A DNA stretch of 45,920 nucleotides from Cupriavidus lacunae (lineage in GTDB: Bacteria > Pseudomonadota > Gammaproteobacteria > Burkholderiales > Burkholderiaceae), in contig NZ_QKWJ01000057.1 in assembly GCF_003353055.1 (NCBI RefSeq), forward strand, positions 1,941 to 47,860, read 5' to 3'. A program made the translations under genes and the position numbers. The first letter of the stretch is position 1, and every line of letters starts with the position of its first letter. The notes below the pieces were generated by a model. That model searched no databases. It was given only the letters and a program-made list of their open reading frames with translations, and was not told the origin of the DNA. This document shows, piece after piece, positions 7,513-15,535 of the stretch.

Positions 7513-8520
7513 TGGGACATCGAAGAATGATCGAACCAGGCTCCGCTTTCTCTGCAGCCCGCGCAGTTGTTGCTCGACGCGAATCTCCAACTTCTCGCCG
7601 GCGCGCAGCGGGTTGCGCGCCACGCCGGTGCGCTTGATGTGACTCCACACCAACTCGTCCGGATTGAGGTCCGGCGCGTAGCCTGGCAGGAAGTGCAACG
7701 TCAATCTGCCGCCAGTGGATTCGACGTATTCGCGCACGCTTGCCTTCTTATGGGCCGGCAAGCCGTCAACGACAAGATGCACCGGCTTGCGCCGGCCCTT
7801 CATCATCTTCTTGAGCAATTCGACGAACAGTTCCGCGGTGAGCGCTCCCTTGTACGTCGCGAACCAGAAGCCGCCCAAGGCGTTGACCGCCGAAGCTGCC
7901 GATACTGACTGGCGCTGGCCGGGCCGCTCGATCACCGGGCTCTTCCCTTTGAGCGCCCACGTCTTACCGTGCACCGTGTCGGCTCGGAATCCGGATTCGT
8001 CCCAGAAGTAGATTTCCGCCCCGCTGCGTCGGGCAGTTGCCGCAATGTCGGGATAGGTCTCGCGCTGCCAGCGCTCGATCGCCTGAGGATCGCGCTGGTA
8101 GGCACGCTGCAGTGGCTTTTGCGGCGTCAGGCCCAAACGCGCCAGCAATCTCCCCACCGCCGTCAGCCCCATGCGCACACCAAACTTCTGGTCGATCAAG
8201 GTGGCCACGATTTGTCGCGTCCACAGCCCGAAGTCCAGTCCGTATTGCCTGGGATCCTTGCCGTTGACCCAGCGCAACACCTGCGCTTGCTGGCGCGCTG
8301 TGAGCTTGGCCGGTCGGCCGGTTGCCCGCCGCGCGGCCAGCGCGCGTTCCCCCTTTCCGCGCACGCAGGCAGCTTTGAGCCACCGGTAGATCGAGGTGCG
8401 ATTCATCCCCAGCGACTTCACCACCTCCGACGGCTTCTCGCCCTCCCTCACCCGGCGCAACGCCAGCAACCGAAATTCCTCCTGCGTCGCGCGATCCAGT
8501 TTGCGGCCATCTCGTTTCAT
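7486..8520 (-). CDS. IS630-family transposase
   Basis: The 344-aa product is full length for IS630 transposases. An N-terminal helix-turn-helix (about residues 14-50, with SLGMNRTSIYRWLK) and a second winged-helix region (about 71-130) precede the DDE catalytic domain. The acidic residues are visible as D174 in YFWDESGF, D252 in LVVDGLPAHKK and E289 in YAPDLNPDELVWSHIK. No frameshift or internal stop is seen, so the enzyme looks functional. The stop codon lies within the left terminal repeat. The Shine-Dalgarno is weak, as often seen for transposases. Confidence 0.93.
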   Translation of the reverse strand: MKRDGRKLDRATQEEFRLLALRRVREGEKPSEVVKSLGMNRTSIYRWLKAACVRGKGERALAARRATGRPAKLTARQQAQVLRWVNGKDPRQYGLDFGLWTRQIVATLIDQKFGVRMGLTAVGRLLARLGLTPQKPLQRAYQRDPQAIERWQRETYPDIAATARRSGAEIYFWDESGFRADTVHGKTWALKGKSPVIERPGQRQSVSAASAVNALGGFWFATYKGALTAELFVELLKKMMKGRRKPVHLVVDGLPAHKKASVREYVESTGGRLTLHFLPGYAPDLNPDELVWSHIKRTGVARNPLRAGEKLEIRVEQQLRGLQRKRSLVRSFFDVPSVAYIWDC

Positions 8521-8557
8521 GCCTCATGAGACTACCGTCGATCCCTTGCGTTCAACT

Positions 8558-8587
8558 TTTGTCGCTTTATTTAGAGACTGGTCAGTA
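8558..8587 (-). repeat. Right terminal inverted repeat of the IS630 element
   Basis: Read on the minus strand it begins TACTGACCAGTC and ends GCGACAAA, matching 21 of 30 positions of the left end. The flanking TA is at 8586-8587. Confidence 0.75.
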
Positions 8588-8621
8588 AAGCTCGCCTCCT
8601 GGCCGGCCATGTCCCGCAGCC

Positions 8622-9590
8622 TCAGTCCAGCGCAATGTTCGCCTTCCTGATCACCTCGCCCCAGCGCTGGGTCTCGAAGCGCACCAGGTTGGCATAGTCG
8701 GCGCTGGTGCCGGGCAGCGGGATCGCACCCTGGGCAGCAAGACTCTCGGCGGTCGACTTCTCTTTCGCGATCTTGTTGATCTCGAGCGAGAGCCTGTCGA
8801 TGACAGCCTTGGGCGTGCCTGCGGGCGCCAGCACGCCGGACCAGGAGTCGACCACGAAGTCAGGGACGCCGGCCTCCGCCATGGTCGGCACGTCCGGCAG
8901 CGAAGCGGCCCGGTGCGCGCTCGCGACCGCGAGGGCGCGCATCTTCCCGCTCTGGATGTGCGGCAGAACGTTAGGCAGGTTCACGAACATCAGGTCGATC
9001 TGCCCCGACAGGAGGTCGACTGTCGCCGGGCCCGCGCCCTTGAACGGCACATGTTCGAACTCGGTGCCGGTCTTGTGCTGGAACAGCTCGCCGATCATCT
9101 GGTTGACGCTGCCATTGCCGGCGGATCCCATGAACAGCTTCTTGCCGCCCGATCTGGAGTAGGCAACGAACGCCTTGACGGTCTTCGCCGGCACCTTGTT
9201 CGAGACGACAAGCACGTTCGGCACGGCCGCGAAGAGCGCCACCTGGGTAAAGTCCTTGTTCGCGTCGTGGGGCAGCTTTTTATAAATGAAGGGATGGATG
9301 GACTGGTGGCTGGAAGACGCGAGCAGCAGCGTATAGCCATCGGCCGGCGACTTGGCCACTACGTCCGCGCCCAGCGTGCCGCCCGCGCCGGGCTTGTTTT
9401 CCACGATGACTGGCTGGCCAAGTTTCTCAGACAGATGTTGTGCCAGCACGCGGCCAATGAGGTTCACGGTGCCTCCCGCCGCGAACGGAACTATGAGGCG
9501 GATCGGCTTGTCCGGGTACGCGGCGGAGGCGCCAGTGGGAACGCAGGCAGCGGTGACTGCCGCAATCAGGAACTTGGCGATGAGCTTCAT
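8622..9590 (-). CDS. Bug/TctC-family periplasmic substrate-binding protein, paired with a lyase
   Basis: The 322-aa product starts at ATG 9590 with the signal peptide MKLIAKFLIAAVTAACVPTG, then ASAAYPDKPIRLIVPFAAGG. The in-frame start at 9650 would place extra residues before the signal peptide and overlap the upstream gene, so it is rejected. Family hallmarks include VIVENKPGAGGTLGADVVAK and the region SAGNGSVNQMIGELF. It starts 31 bases after the stop of the argininosuccinate-lyase-like gene on the same strand, so both should be on one transcript. Inference: the receptor binds the substrate, or a relative of the substrate, of that lyase. No transporter membrane subunits are present. Confidence 0.9.
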   Translation of the reverse strand: MKLIAKFLIAAVTAACVPTGASAAYPDKPIRLIVPFAAGGTVNLIGRVLAQHLSEKLGQPVIVENKPGAGGTLGADVVAKSPADGYTLLLASSSHQSIHPFIYKKLPHDANKDFTQVALFAAVPNVLVVSNKVPAKTVKAFVAYSRSGGKKLFMGSAGNGSVNQMIGELFQHKTGTEFEHVPFKGAGPATVDLLSGQIDLMFVNLPNVLPHIQSGKMRALAVASAHRAASLPDVPTMAEAGVPDFVVDSWSGVLAPAGTPKAVIDRLSLEINKIAKEKSTAESLAAQGAIPLPGTSADYANLVRFETQRWGEVIRKANIALD

Positions 9591-9621
9591 AGTTCTGTGG
9601 GGATAGCGATGGGTTGATGGA

Positions 9622-11121
9622 TCAGGCGGCTGCCAATGCGGCGATGTCACGTTTCATTCGTTCGCGCGCTGCCTCGAGCCGTTGTCGGGTGGACTGCGCG
9701 GAAGCCAGCAGGGCGTCAACGTGGTCGCGTTGCCGTTGGATGGCGAGGGTGACCTCTGACGGCGCCGGACCGCCGTTGCCGCGCGCGTTGACGCTTTCGA
9801 CGGGATCCAGATACTGCCGCAGCTTGTCCTCGGCCCATTCGATTGCCCGACCGATCACGTCCACCGCGGCACGGTCCAGCATGGCGCTGGTCAGTTCGCC
9901 GGCGGACAGGCCGGAATCGAGTGCCATGCGCACCAGTCCGCCCACGACGTGGTGAGCGTCCCGGAACGACAGTCGTGCCTCGGCCACCAGCCCGTCGGCC
10001 AGGTCCGTCGCTACGGAGAAATCGAGGCTGACGCGCTGCAGCATGCTGGGGCGCTTCGGCTCCACATTGCCGAGGATCAGTTCGAACAGGGCGAGGCAGC
10101 GCGCTGTTTCCTCGCTGCACTCCCAGAAGCTGCGGATGCTCTCCCGGCTGCTGTCGCCGGTGTGCGTGAAGTGCGTTCCCTTGACCGTAACGAGGGAAGT
10201 CGTCAACAGGCCAACGATATGGGCGCTCTTCCCGCGCAAGTACTCCAGCACCGCGGGATTCTTCTTCTGCGGCATGATGCTCGAGGTACTTGCCACGCGG
10301 TCGGGGAAGGAAAGGAGGCCGAACTCGGGCGTTGACCACACGTAGAAGTCCTGCGCGACCCGGCCCCACGTCAGCGCGACGATGGCCATGGCGGACATCG
10401 CCTCCCAGGCGAAGTCGCGTGACGCCACCGCATCCAGGGTGTTGTGCACCAGCGAGCCGAAGCCAAGCCCATCCGCAGTGACCTGCCTGTCGATCGGGAA
10501 GCGGGTGCCGGCCAGCGCGCCAGCACCCAGCGGCATGGCATCGATGCGCGGCAATGCAGCATGAAGCCGGTCCATGTCCCGGCCCAGCGCCTCGGACACG
10601 GCGCTCAGGTAGAAGCCGAAGGTGATTGGCTGCGCAGGCTGCAGGTGCGTGTATCCCGGCATGACGGCGTCGGCGAATTCGCCCGCTCGCTGCAGCGCCA
10701 CCTTGCGTAGCCGGCCCAGCGCCTCGATGGTGTCCAGGACGATGTTGCGGGCGCGCATCCGGTCAATGGTGGCCGCGATGTCGTTCCTGCTGCGCGCCAT
10801 GTGCAGCCGCCCGCCGATGTCCCGGCTGGTCACCGTCATCAGCCTGGCTTCGTAGTTGAAATAGGGGTCCTCCTTTGCAGGATCGAGGTTCACCGCGCCG
10901 GGGCCTTCGGTTTCCATCTGCTGCAGGCCACTGGCCAGCTTCCTGGCGACCTCCGGTGACACGAGGCCGGTCTTGTGCAGCATCAGCAGGTGCGCCTGGT
11001 TCACCTCGGTGAGATAGGCGAATTGCCTGGTGAAGTCACGCGCAAGGCGCGGACCATAAATGTGCTCGCAGATTTCCTGTGCAAGCGGCTCCTTGAGCCG
11101 GCGGCTGACTTTCGATTCCAT
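9622..11121 (-). CDS. Argininosuccinate-lyase-like enzyme (fumarase/aspartase superfamily), probably catabolic
   Basis: The 499-aa product is a member of the fumarase/aspartase superfamily, closest in motifs to argininosuccinate lyase. It shows GRLHMARSRNDIAATID (about 104-120), GYTHLQPAQP with the presumed catalytic His at 159, and the signature loop SSIMPQKKNP with Ser280/281, Lys286 and Asn288. These enzymes release fumarate from an N- or O-succinyl compound by beta-elimination. Several residues differ from housekeeping ArgH (RSRNDQ becomes RSRNDI, HTG becomes HMA, KKNPD becomes KKNPA), so the amino side of the substrate is probably not arginine. The operon with a Bug receptor and the divergent LysR gene support a catabolic lyase for an amino-dicarboxylate, for example an N-substituted aspartate. 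The exact substrate is unknown. Confidence 0.8.
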   Translation of the reverse strand: MESKVSRRLKEPLAQEICEHIYGPRLARDFTRQFAYLTEVNQAHLLMLHKTGLVSPEVARKLASGLQQMETEGPGAVNLDPAKEDPYFNYEARLMTVTSRDIGGRLHMARSRNDIAATIDRMRARNIVLDTIEALGRLRKVALQRAGEFADAVMPGYTHLQPAQPITFGFYLSAVSEALGRDMDRLHAALPRIDAMPLGAGALAGTRFPIDRQVTADGLGFGSLVHNTLDAVASRDFAWEAMSAMAIVALTWGRVAQDFYVWSTPEFGLLSFPDRVASTSSIMPQKKNPAVLEYLRGKSAHIVGLLTTSLVTVKGTHFTHTGDSSRESIRSFWECSEETARCLALFELILGNVEPKRPSMLQRVSLDFSVATDLADGLVAEARLSFRDAHHVVGGLVRMALDSGLSAGELTSAMLDRAAVDVIGRAIEWAEDKLRQYLDPVESVNARGNGGPAPSEVTLAIQRQRDHVDALLASAQSTRQRLEAARERMKRDIAALAAA

Positions 11122-11127
11122 GATTTC

Positions 11128-11156
11128 CGATACGTGCTGTGGTGGATTGAGTATCG
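11128..11156. promoter_or_regulatory. Possible regulatory dyad in the lyase/LysR divergent region
   Basis: CGATAC (11128-11133) and GTATCG (11151-11156) form a 6-bp dyad with a 17-base spacer in the 117-base space between the divergent lyase and LysR genes. The short palindrome GTCAAATGAC lies nearby at about 11174-11183. Either could be the LysR binding site. Neither is a clean T-N11-A box. Confidence 0.3.
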
Positions 11157-11238
11157 AAGGCCGATGGCATACCGGTCAAATGACAGTTTAGGGCTGCCGC
11201 ATGCATTTTTGATATGGGCCTGGAGAAAGGGCTGTACC

Positions 11239-12126
11239 ATGGCGGGCATGAACTTCAAGCAGATCGAGACCTTCCGGGCCGTCATGCTGACTGGCTCCAT
11301 GACAGTCGCGGCGCAGCAACTGCACACGTCCCAACCCAATGTGAGCCGCGTCATCGGCAAGCTCGAAGCGGAACTCGGCTTCGAGCTGTTCGACCGGTTG
11401 CCTGGGCGTGTCGTGGCGACCAAGGGCGCCGAGGCGCTGTTCAAGGAAGTGGAGCGCGCGTTCGTCGGGCTGGACAGCCTGAGCGAATCGGCGCGGGCCA
11501 TCCGCGACGTCGGCGTCGGCACACTGCGCGTGGCGGCTGCCGCGTCGATATCGCTGAGCGTGCTGCCCCTGGCGGTCCGGATGTTCAGCGAAAAATACCC
11601 CCTGGTCCGCATCGTCCTCGACACCAGCGAGTCCCACGTCATTGCCAACTGGATCGCCACGCAGCATTGCGATATCGGTTTCGTTTCCAACATTGCGGAT
11701 AAGCCGGGGGTCGTCGCGTCTGTCATCCATACCGAAAGCGCGGTTTGTGTCGTGCCGGCACGGCACCCGCTGGCGAGGAAGAAGCGGCTCATTCCCGAGG
11801 ATCTGACCGGCGAGCGCTTCATTTCCCTGCCTAGCGGCAGCTTGTCAAGGCGGGCTATCGATGCGGCGTTCAGCGACGGGGCGCGGATCATGGCGCTCGA
11901 AACTCCCTTCGCCGCAACGATCTGCAGAATGGTCAGTGAAGGCCTGGGGGTCAGCCTGGTGAATCCCATCGTCAGCCGGACGATGACGTTCCCGGGCGTT
12001 GTGGCCATCCCGTTCAAGCCGGATATCCCGTTCAGGAGCTACATGCTGCGCGCGCAGCTGGCGCCGCGCGACACGCACGTCAACCACTTTGTTTCCTGCA
12101 TGCGGGCCGCCTTCAAGTCCATGTGA
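11239..12126 (+). CDS. LysR-family transcriptional regulator, divergent from the lyase-Bug operon
   Basis: The 295-aa product starts at ATG 11239 with GAGAAAGG upstream; ATG at 11248 is an alternative. The N-terminal winged helix-turn-helix reads MNFKQIETFRAVMLTGSMTV, then AAQQLHTSQPNVSRVIGKLE. The C-terminal part is the two-lobed LysR effector domain (DIGFVSNIA, then AVCVVPARHPLA). Genes of this class usually activate the adjacent divergent operon in response to a pathway compound. Here that operon encodes the argininosuccinate-lyase-like enzyme and its Bug receptor. Confidence 0.92.
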   Translation: MAGMNFKQIETFRAVMLTGSMTVAAQQLHTSQPNVSRVIGKLEAELGFELFDRLPGRVVATKGAEALFKEVERAFVGLDSLSESARAIRDVGVGTLRVAAAASISLSVLPLAVRMFSEKYPLVRIVLDTSESHVIANWIATQHCDIGFVSNIADKPGVVASVIHTESAVCVVPARHPLARKKRLIPEDLTGERFISLPSGSLSRRAIDAAFSDGARIMALETPFAATICRMVSEGLGVSLVNPIVSRTMTFPGVVAIPFKPDIPFRSYMLRAQLAPRDTHVNHFVSCMRAAFKSM

Positions 12127-12328
12127 CAGAGGCCGCGGGCGGCCTATCAGCCCGATCTGGGGGGCTTTGGGTCGCTGGCTTCATCGCCTCGGCCACCAGA
12201 GTGTGAGACAGTGGAGTCCCGACAACGGCATCCGTCTCACCCGACCGGCCAGGGTCGCGCGATGTGGACGATTGGCGTTGTTGTGACGGTGGCGGATTCC
12301 CGGTGCTCAACTCTCCAGGAGACACGAA

Positions 12329-12808
12329 ATGAACAGCAAGAACACCATCTGTTTGTGGTACGACCGCGATGCCCTTGACGCCGCGAACTTCTATGCCGAG
12401 ACATTTCCCGACAGCACCGTCAGCGCCGTTCACCGCGCACCGGGCGACTATCCCGACGGCAAGCAGGGCGACGTCCTGACGGTCGAGTTCACCGTCGCCG
12501 GCATTCCCTGCCTTGGCCTGAACGGCGGCCCGCATTTCAAGCACAACGAAGCCTTCTCGTTTCAGATCGCGACCGATGACCAGGCCGAAACCGACCGCTT
12601 GTGGAATGCGATCGTCGGCAATGGCGGCCAGGAAAGCGCATGCGGCTGGTGCAAGGACCGGTGGGGATTGTCATGGCAGATCACCCCGCGCGCCCTTACC
12701 GCGGCGATCAGCGACCCGGACCGCGCGGCGGCCAAGCGCGCATTCGACGCGATGATGACGATGAGAAAGATCGACATCGCCGCGATCGAGGCCGCACGGC
12801 TGGGCTGA
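12329..12808 (+). CDS. VOC-fold protein of the PhnB/3-demethylubiquinone methyltransferase-like type
   Basis: The 159-aa product starts at ATG 12329 with AGGAGA upstream. Its sequence CLWYDRDALDAANFYAETFP, then SVSAVHRAPGDYP-type strands, GLNGGPHFKHNEAFSFQI and CGWCKDRWGLSWQITP mark it as the PhnB-like branch of the vicinal oxygen chelate superfamily. Members have diverse or unknown activities despite the methyltransferase name used in databases. It is a single gene followed by a 16-bp perfect inverted repeat at 12871-12910 that probably ends the transcript. Confidence 0.85.
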   Translation: MNSKNTICLWYDRDALDAANFYAETFPDSTVSAVHRAPGDYPDGKQGDVLTVEFTVAGIPCLGLNGGPHFKHNEAFSFQIATDDQAETDRLWNAIVGNGGQESACGWCKDRWGLSWQITPRALTAAISDPDRAAAKRAFDAMMTMRKIDIAAIEAARLG

Positions 12809-12870
12809 AACCCATCCTGAAGCTGATGGAGCGTGGCCTGTACATTGGGCTGGGGGTGTAGAGAACGATA

Positions 12871-12910
12871 GTGCCCCTGGCATTCGGTTCGAGTCGAATG
12901 CCAGGGGCAC
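12871..12910. terminator. 16-bp perfect inverted repeat (hairpin) after the VOC gene
   Basis: GTGCCCCTGGCATTCG (12871-12886) is exactly complementary to CGAATGCCAGGGGCAC (12895-12910), with the eight-base loop GTTCGAGT. The stem is unusually long and perfect. It is followed by AGCCTCTTTG rather than a clean U-tract. A transcript end for the VOC gene is the simplest reading. It also lies just upstream of the promoter region of the CoA-transferase gene. Confidence 0.6.
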
Positions 12911-12939
12911 AGCCTCTTTGTCAAATCTTATTGAACATT

Positions 12940-12967
12940 TTGTCAATTTGGACGGGGATTGTATAGC
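12940..12967 (+). promoter_or_regulatory. Candidate sigma-70 promoter of the CoA-transferase/Bug operon
   Basis: TTGTCA at 12940-12945 and TATAGC at 12962-12967 are separated by 16 bases, giving an expected start near 12974 and a leader of about 97 bases. The motif TTTGTCAA occurs twice (near 12917 and 12939), so a regulator could bind there. Confidence 0.45.
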
Positions 12968-13070
12968 GCATTTTTCCAAGCAAGAATGCTGGGTTGACCG
13001 CGATGGGGACCAGCCCACCCCGATTTTTCAGAGACGGCTCGTTCCTCGAAACAGCCCATGGAGACTAAGA

Positions 13071-14309
13071 ATGCAGACGCCCGACCCATCCCAAGGTATC
13101 GACTTCCCGCTTGAGGGCGTGCGCGTACTCGACCTGTCGCGCGTGTTTGCGGGGCCGCTGTGTGGCCAGGTCCTGGCCGACTTCGGCGCGGAAGTGGTCA
13201 AGGTCGAGCACCCCGGCCGTGGCGACGACACGCGCGACTGGGGCATGCGCATCGGCAAGACCGAGACGACCTACTACAACAGCATGAACCGCAACAAGCG
13301 GTCCATCACCCTGGATCTGCAAAGCAAGGAAGGCTTGCAGATCATCTATGACCTGCTGCCGCAGTTCGACGTCGTCATCCACAATTTCAAGACCGGCGGG
13401 GCCGAGAAGCTGGGCCTTGGTTACGAACAGCTCAAGGCCATCAGGCCTGACCTGATCTACTGCGCGGTTTCCGGCTACAACAGCAGCGGCCCCGAGGCCA
13501 AGCGCCCCGGCTACGACCTGGTGATCCAGGGAGAGGCCGGGCTGATGGCGCTAAACGGCGAAGCCGACACGCCGCCGCTGAAGTTCGGCGTGGCGGTGGT
13601 GGACCTGATGACCGGCATGTATGCCGCGCAGGCGGTGCTGGCGGCCTTGTTCCGCCGCGAGCGCAAGGGCAAGGGCCAGCTGATCGAGATGGCGCTGTAC
13701 GACTGCGGGCTGATGGTCACCGGGTACTACGGCCTGGACGCCATGCTGCTCGGGCGCGACCCCGCACGCTATGGCAATGCCCATCCGTCGATCGTGCCCT
13801 ATGGCATGTTCGAAGCCGCCGATGGCCCGCTGATCATCGCCGTGGGCAACAACAGCCAGTTCGACAAGTTCTGCCGCCAGGTCATCGAGCGCGCGGACAT
13901 CGTCGAGGACCCGCGCTATGCCACCAACGTGGAGCGCGCCAAAAACCGCGAGACCTTGACCCCGCTGATCACGGGCCTGATCGGCGGCTTTGCGCGCGAC
14001 CTGCTGCTGGAGCGCATGACGGCCTGCGGCATTCCGTGCGGCAAGGTGGCGGGACTGCACGAAGCCCTGACCAGCGAGCGGACCCGCGCGGGCGGCCTGC
14101 TGCGCGAGATGCCCCATCCCGTGGCAGGCACCACGCACGTGTTCGCGCCGCCTTATCGCCTGGATGGTCAGCGCCTGCCGATCCGCAACGCGCCGCCGAC
14201 GCTGGGCGAGGGCACGCGGGCGGTGTTGCAGGGCCTGCTGCAGATGAGCGATGACCAGCTGCAGGCACTGCAGGCCAGCGGCGTGCTGACGCTGCCCGAG
14301 GCACCGTAG
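13071..14309 (+). CDS. CaiB/BaiF-family (class III) CoA-transferase
   Basis: The 412-aa product starts at ATG 13071 with GGAG seven bases upstream. The frame is open back to 12918, but that part covers the promoter region. Family motifs are clear: GVRVLDLSRVFAGPLCGQVL near the N-terminus, then LADFGAEVVKVEHPGRGDDT and RPGYDLVIQGEAGLM with the conserved catalytic Asp near residue 148. Class III enzymes move CoA between organic acids such as carnitine, formate/oxalate or aryl succinates. The Bug gene that follows 131 bases later suggests the acid is taken up from outside. Residues alone do not give the substrate. Confidence 0.92.
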   Translation: MQTPDPSQGIDFPLEGVRVLDLSRVFAGPLCGQVLADFGAEVVKVEHPGRGDDTRDWGMRIGKTETTYYNSMNRNKRSITLDLQSKEGLQIIYDLLPQFDVVIHNFKTGGAEKLGLGYEQLKAIRPDLIYCAVSGYNSSGPEAKRPGYDLVIQGEAGLMALNGEADTPPLKFGVAVVDLMTGMYAAQAVLAALFRRERKGKGQLIEMALYDCGLMVTGYYGLDAMLLGRDPARYGNAHPSIVPYGMFEAADGPLIIAVGNNSQFDKFCRQVIERADIVEDPRYATNVERAKNRETLTPLITGLIGGFARDLLLERMTACGIPCGKVAGLHEALTSERTRAGGLLREMPHPVAGTTHVFAPPYRLDGQRLPIRNAPPTLGEGTRAVLQGLLQMSDDQLQALQASGVLTLPEAP

Positions 14310-14440
14310 CACGCCTGCGCCTTCGCGCCGCGCGTACGCACATGGACGTCCGCGCAATCCCGCCCGGCAAGGGGGGCTTGGGTTCCCTTGCACTGATTCA
14401 ACCTGGAACAACAATCGTGCGCATTCGAAATTTCACCCGT

Positions 14441-15418
14441 ATGGTCCACTCCCGGCGTCGTGCCATTCTGGCACTGGCCGCGGCGCCGCTGCTCGTCGGC
14501 AGCGCTTTCGCGCAATCCTGGCCGAGCAAGCCGATCAAGCTCGTCGTGCCGTTCCCGCCGGGCGGGCCCACGGATACCGCGTCGCGCATCGTCGGCCAGA
14601 AGCTGGGCGAGCGCCTCAGGCAGCCGGTGGTGGTGGAGAACCGCGCCGGTGCATCGGGGTCCATCGCTGCCGCCCAGGTGGCCAAGAGCGCGCCCGACGG
14701 CTACACGCTGATGATGCTGGCCACGCCTACGCTGCTGGCCCCGCACCTGTACAAGAAGGCGGGATACGACACGACCAAGGACTTCACGCCCGTCGCCACC
14801 GTCTATGACCTGCCGATCGTGCTGGTGGTCAACCCGACGCTGCTGCCCAACGTGACGGACCTGCCCAAGCTGATCGCACAGGCCAAGGCCCAGCCGGGCA
14901 AGCTCAACTACACCAGCTCCGGCGCGGGCAGCTTTGGCCACCTGAGCATGGAACTGCTCAAGCAGATGGGCGGCTTCGAGATGCAGCATGTGCCCTACAA
15001 GGGCGGCGTGCCCGCCATCAGCGATACCCTTGGGGGCCAGGTCCCGCTCATGTACGCTGACCTCGTCGCCGCGTTGCCGCACATCCAGGCAGGCAAGCTG
15101 CGTGCCATCGCGGTCGGCTCGCCGCAGCGCGTCAGCATGCTGCCCGACGTCAAGACCATTGCCGAGCAAGGCTTCAAGGGCTACGACGCCGTTTCCTGGG
15201 GCGGCCTGCTGGCGCCCCCGGGCACGCCCAGGGAGGTGGTGGACCGCGTCGCGGGCGAGGTCGGCAAGATCCTGGCCGACAAGGAGGTCCAGGACAAGCT
15301 GCTGAAGGCCGGTGCCATTGCCAACTACCAGGCGCCGGCGCAGATGGGCCAACGCATCCAGCAGGACTATGCCAAGTGGGGCAAGGTGATCCGCGACAAG
15401 GGCATCGCGGTCGAGTAA
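14441..15418 (+). CDS. Bug/TctC-family periplasmic substrate-binding protein, downstream of the CoA-transferase
   Basis: The 325-aa product is taken from ATG 14441, giving the signal peptide MVHSRRRAILALAAAPLLVG ending SAFA. A GTG at 14417 is an alternative. The frame open from 14342 is unlikely to be translated that far up. The mature protein starts QSWPSKPIKLVVPFPPGGPT and contains VVVENRAGASGSIAAAQVAK and YTSSGAGSFGHLSMELLKQM, all Bug hallmarks. It is read with the CaiB-type gene and ends at a 10-bp hairpin. Inference: it captures the carboxylic acid that the CoA-transferase activates. Confidence 0.9.
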   Translation: MVHSRRRAILALAAAPLLVGSAFAQSWPSKPIKLVVPFPPGGPTDTASRIVGQKLGERLRQPVVVENRAGASGSIAAAQVAKSAPDGYTLMMLATPTLLAPHLYKKAGYDTTKDFTPVATVYDLPIVLVVNPTLLPNVTDLPKLIAQAKAQPGKLNYTSSGAGSFGHLSMELLKQMGGFEMQHVPYKGGVPAISDTLGGQVPLMYADLVAALPHIQAGKLRAIAVGSPQRVSMLPDVKTIAEQGFKGYDAVSWGGLLAPPGTPREVVDRVAGEVGKILADKEVQDKLLKAGAIANYQAPAQMGQRIQQDYAKWGKVIRDKGIAVE

Positions 15419-15429
15419 GCATCAGCAGT

Positions 15430-15456
15430 CCGGGCACGCTGCAACGGCGTGCCCGG
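15430..15456 (+). terminator. Hairpin terminator after the Bug gene
   Basis: CCGGGCACGC (15430-15439) pairs perfectly with GCGTGCCCGG (15447-15456) across a seven-base loop, 12 bases after the stop codon. No U-tract follows, as is common in GC-rich genomes. It separates the CoA-transferase operon from polB. Confidence 0.65.
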
Positions 15457-15535
15457 TGCAAGCCATCCCGGACCGGTCCCGATTGCCCCCGGCTCCGCTA
15501 AAATCGACGAGAAGCGGTTCTCCAAGGTTTAAAGC

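Larger units (their letters stand above)
7483..8587 (-). mobile_element. IS630-family insertion sequence, apparently complete
   Basis: The element is bounded by imperfect 30-base terminal inverted repeats (7483-7512 and 8558-8587; 21 of 30 positions match without gaps). Each begins with TA, consistent with the TA target duplication of IS630/Tc1-mariner elements. It holds a single transposase gene on the minus strand covering nearly all its length. The total of about 1.1 kb is normal for the family. It inserted between the actP terminator hairpin and the neighbouring Bug gene and breaks no recognisable coding sequence. Confidence 0.88.

Noticed and set aside
12881..12900. GGTTCGAGTC resembling a tRNA T-loop
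   Set aside because: It is the loop of a 16-bp perfect hairpin. No acceptor, D or anticodon arms can be formed around it.
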